This document shows, piece by piece, positions 61,598 to 64,000 of a stretch of 64,000 bases of DNA. How positions within the stretch are numbered: position 1 is the stretch's first letter; each line of letters opens with the position of its first letter. The notes under the pieces were generated by a model. The model was not told where the DNA came from. It did no database searches and saw nothing but the letters and a program-made list of their open reading frames with translations. Position numbers and translations under genes: made by a program. Location: positions 196,288-260,287 of the forward strand of contig NZ_LYPC01000028.1 in NCBI RefSeq assembly GCF_001700435.1, read 5' to 3'. This DNA is from Paenibacillus pectinilyticus. Its GTDB lineage: Bacteria; Bacillota; Bacilli; Paenibacillales; NBRC-103111.

Positions 61598-63129
61598 TTT
61601 AATTTGGCGTACTGCTCGTTCATTTCTTTGATGATCGCGTCGCCACCCCCAGCTTTCCATGCCTCGATTGCTTTATCAATCGCACTTACTGGGCTTTTAC
61701 CCATAATGATCTTGGCCATTTCTTCGCCAAATTTGGAGTTGATTGTGTTTCCTACTTTGACCTGTGTGTCAGAAATAAGTCCTGAAGCTGGATTCGTCCA
61801 CTTGGCCTTCTCATTTTCCTTGAAAATCGTATTAATTTTATCGACATAAGCTGCATCGTCCCATTTCCGAATTTGAATCATCGGGTCATACCGACGCAGT
61901 AACCAAGTCGAAATCAGCTGTGGACGATCTTTATCAAATGCATCCAACTTCTCATATTTATCGCCGTTTTTCTTGTAGTGAACACCTTCTACACCATTCT
62001 TAATCAAGTCCGTACCTTCATCTGACATCATATAATCGAATAGTGCCAATAGACGTTCTTGTTTTTTCTTGTCTATCTTGGAGTTAATCACGATTTTATC
62101 GACAGAGGATGATGTTTTGGTCCCTTGAAGTCCTGTTGGCCCTTTTGGCGCAGGTAATTGGACAAGTTCAGCTTTCGGATCAACCTTCTTGATGGTATCC
62201 ATAGATGTTGTGTAAAATTCGAAGGGATTGACCCACGAAATACCTGTTTTGCCGGCTTCAAGCTTGCTCCAAGGATCGCGCGCTTTGTTCGTCATGAAAT
62301 CCTTATCCAACACGCCTTCACTATAGGCTTTTTGCAGGAACGTTAAGAAATCTTTCAGCTCTTTGCCTTGCACTTGATAAGGTACAAGCTTACCGTCAAT
62401 TTCTTTCCAGTTATTTGCCAAACCAAATGCGCCCATGAGATGTTCCAGGTTTAAAATAGAGCCGTCCGTTTGCATCACGAAGGAAATGCCGACCGTATCA
62501 TTTTGACCGTTGCCGTCGGGATCTTTCGTTGCAAACGCTTTCGCTACCTCGTAATATTCATCAACGGTTGTTGGCATTTTCAGCCCTAACTTGTCCAGCC
62601 AGTCTTTACGAATCATCATTGGATCACGAGCTTCAACGGAATAATACGGAAGTCCATACGCTTTTCCTTTGGGATTCAAAATATTAAAGCCATCTTCCCC
62701 CAAATATTTGGTCAAGTTGGAATACTTGCTTAACTCCGGTTTAACATCCATGAAAATTCCCGCATCACGCCATTTCTGGAATTCAGGCGGGTTAATAAAG
62801 TAAGCGTCGGGGAAACTGTTCGATGCCGCCATCACATTTAATTTTTCTTTGTAGTTATCGTTCGGCACCCATTGGATCTTCAGGTCGATGTTCAATTTTT
62901 CATTGAGTTTTTGAATCACCGCATGGTCATCCGGCCAGCCGCCCCCGGCCCAACTGATCGTCATTAGATCCAGTTTCAACTTTTCTTTTGGCGCTGTACT
63001 CGCTTCAGAAGGCGAGCTCTTTTCGCTTGGGCTAACTGAAGGTGCCGCTTCCTTCGCTGTGCAACCGCTGAACACCAGCATGGCCGCTGTCAATGCCAAC
63101 ATGCTGATCGTTTTCTTTTGACTCATCAT
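61594..63129 (-). CDS. Extracellular sugar-binding lipoprotein of ABC transporter (LipO/YtcQ-like) (2)
   Basis: The 511-residue protein has a lipobox (LTAAMLVFSGCTAKEA), a Ser/Pro-rich linker and a type 1 binding fold (LKLDLMTISWAGGGWPDDHA, YKEKLNVMAASNSFPDAYFI, YGLPYYSVEARDPMMIRKDWLDKLG). It is the first gene of the operon that runs through two permeases, the beta-helix protein and the sulfatase. GGGGAGCG lies before ATG 63129. A TATTAACGATCTCA at 63155 is an imperfect cre (two mismatches) and is only suggestive. Confidence 0.93.
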   Translation of the reverse strand: MMSQKKTISMLALTAAMLVFSGCTAKEAAPSVSPSEKSSPSEASTAPKEKLKLDLMTISWAGGGWPDDHAVIQKLNEKLNIDLKIQWVPNDNYKEKLNVMAASNSFPDAYFINPPEFQKWRDAGIFMDVKPELSKYSNLTKYLGEDGFNILNPKGKAYGLPYYSVEARDPMMIRKDWLDKLGLKMPTTVDEYYEVAKAFATKDPDGNGQNDTVGISFVMQTDGSILNLEHLMGAFGLANNWKEIDGKLVPYQVQGKELKDFLTFLQKAYSEGVLDKDFMTNKARDPWSKLEAGKTGISWVNPFEFYTTSMDTIKKVDPKAELVQLPAPKGPTGLQGTKTSSSVDKIVINSKIDKKKQERLLALFDYMMSDEGTDLIKNGVEGVHYKKNGDKYEKLDAFDKDRPQLISTWLLRRYDPMIQIRKWDDAAYVDKINTIFKENEKAKWTNPASGLISDTQVKVGNTINSKFGEEMAKIIMGKSPVSAIDKAIEAWKAGGGDAIIKEMNEQYAKLK

Positions 63130-63213
63130 CTGATCGCTCCCCTGTTTATTGGTGTATTAACGATCTCAGTATACGATATGAGAATTAGCGGAATCTTTAC
63201 ACAAATTTACGAT

Positions 63214-64000
63214 TTATGAACCTGTTCGTTGAAAAGGTACTCTTACCCATACAATGGTACCCCGTTCTGGGAAAGAATGGACTTTAATCCCGTACGATTC
63301 ACCGTAATGCAAGACGAGCCGAGCATGCACATTGGCCAGACCAAGCGATCCATGGGGGATCGTTTCTTGCGCTGCATTTTGGGAAAGATCCATCAATTTG
63401 CCGTTAAGCTCCTTCACTTTCGGATCGGACATGCCTGACCCATTATCCGCAATTTCGATCACTAGGTCCTTGTTCTCCACATACGCGCTGACTGCAATCA
63501 TCCCACGCCCGCCTTTCGGCTCAATCGCATACTTGACCGCATTCTCGACAATCGGCTGCAAGACGAGTCTGATCATTTCACAGTCATAATATTTTTCATG
63601 TACGTAGATACGGCTTTGAAAATGTTTAGGAAAACGAACATGAATGATCGCCAAATAATCGGCGAGATTCGCCAACTCTTCTTTGACCGTCGAATTCAGC
63701 GTTTCTGCCTTGGTTGTGTATCGATACACATTGGCCAAATGTACGGCCATAGCTTCGACCTGCGGCACACCCTCCAAATACGCAATGCTTTTGATAATAT
63801 CCAATGAGTTATATAGGAAATGAGGGTTTATTTGATTTTGCAGCGCTTTGATCAGCGCCTCCTTCTGACTTAAGCGCAAATTCATCTCTTGCAGACGAAG
63901 TGTATTCAACTGCTCCACCATCGAGTTGAAGCTGTAATTCAACTGACGGAACTCCGGCAATCCGCTTTTAGTCTGTGAGCGTCCCTCCCAGTTTCCAAGC
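63214..64000 (-). CDS. YesM-type sensor histidine kinase (3), partial, cut by window edge
   Basis: The frame stays open to the right edge (upstream residues LGNWEGRSQTKSG), so the gene continues beyond 64000 and the TTG at 63960 is not its start. The visible part is the end of the HAMP domain (LPEFRQLNYSFNSMVEQLN), the His_kinase box (LQNQINPHFLYNSLDIIKSI) and HATPase_c (LVLQPIVENAVKYAIE, IADNGSGMSDP). It lies directly before the binding-lipoprotein operon, and probably controls it with a YesN-like regulator. No regulator gene lies between the kinase and the operon. Confidence 0.93.
   Translation of the reverse strand, partial: LGNWEGRSQTKSGLPEFRQLNYSFNSMVEQLNTLRLQEMNLRLSQKEALIKALQNQINPHFLYNSLDIIKSIAYLEGVPQVEAMAVHLANVYRYTTKAETLNSTVKEELANLADYLAIIHVRFPKHFQSRIYVHEKYYDCEMIRLVLQPIVENAVKYAIEPKGGRGMIAVSAYVENKDLVIEIADNGSGMSDPKVKELNGKLMDLSQNAAQETIPHGSLGLANVHARLVLHYGESYGIKVHSFPERGTIVWVRVPFQRTGS

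Overview
The window looks like a chromosomal segment of a low-to-mid GC, spore-forming, soil-type Bacillota, most likely Paenibacillus or a close relative. The evidence is AGGAGG-type ribosome binding sites, YesM/YesN-type two-component pairs next to CUT1 sugar ABC transporters, an S-layer-homology-anchored multi-glycosidase, and a KimA-type potassium importer. Almost every gene lies on the minus strand. The plus strand carries the WYL/macro-domain group and one two-component pair with a small gene after it.

Region 1 (1-12.1 kb) handles potassium uptake. A Kdp operon runs leftwards: an unknown leader gene, a 28-residue membrane peptide, kdpF, kdpA, kdpB and kdpC, then a KdpD sensor split into two ORFs. 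The first KdpD ORF carries the N-terminal/USP module twice; the second (DUF4118 onward) leaves the window at the left edge. A KdpE-type operator almost identical to the E. coli one precedes the leader gene. Between kdpC and kdpD lie 1.2 kb of tandem 51/52-bp hairpin repeats. A KimA-type importer follows at 10.3-12.1 kb.

Region 2 (12.4-32.7 kb) has adenine deaminase, a second 52-bp hairpin array, and then a polysaccharide utilisation locus. In transcription order the locus is: sugar-binding lipoprotein, two permeases, GH78 alpha-L-rhamnosidase, GH88 unsaturated glucuronyl hydrolase, heparinase II/III-type lyase, YesN-like regulator and YesM-like kinase, a SurA/PrsA-like protein, and two tandem-duplicated secreted beta-helix proteins. 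The GH88 and GH78 content points to a uronate- and rhamnose-containing polymer.

Region 3 (33-43 kb) is an NAD/ADP-ribose-centred island: a RlaP/YcgL-like nucleotidyltransferase, two WYL regulators overlapping a macro-domain protein, small membrane proteins, a NADAR protein, KptA RNA 2'-phosphotransferase, an unrecognised 224-residue protein, an ADP-ribosylglycohydrolase, a NadR-type NMN adenylyltransferase/ribosylnicotinamide kinase, PnuC and an NrtR-type regulator. The left-hand genes look like ADP-ribose and RNA-2'-phosphate processing; the right-hand genes rebuild NAD from nicotinamide riboside. This is the best candidate for an under-described system.

Region 4 (43-64 kb) is again polysaccharide-directed: a 2219-residue GH3-CBM6-GH30-SLH surface enzyme with a cre site, an orphan sugar-binding lipoprotein divergent from a YesM/YesN pair, a 74-residue protein that is half methionine, and a second transporter operon (binding lipoprotein, two permeases, beta-helix protein, sulfatase) preceded by a kinase cut by the right edge.
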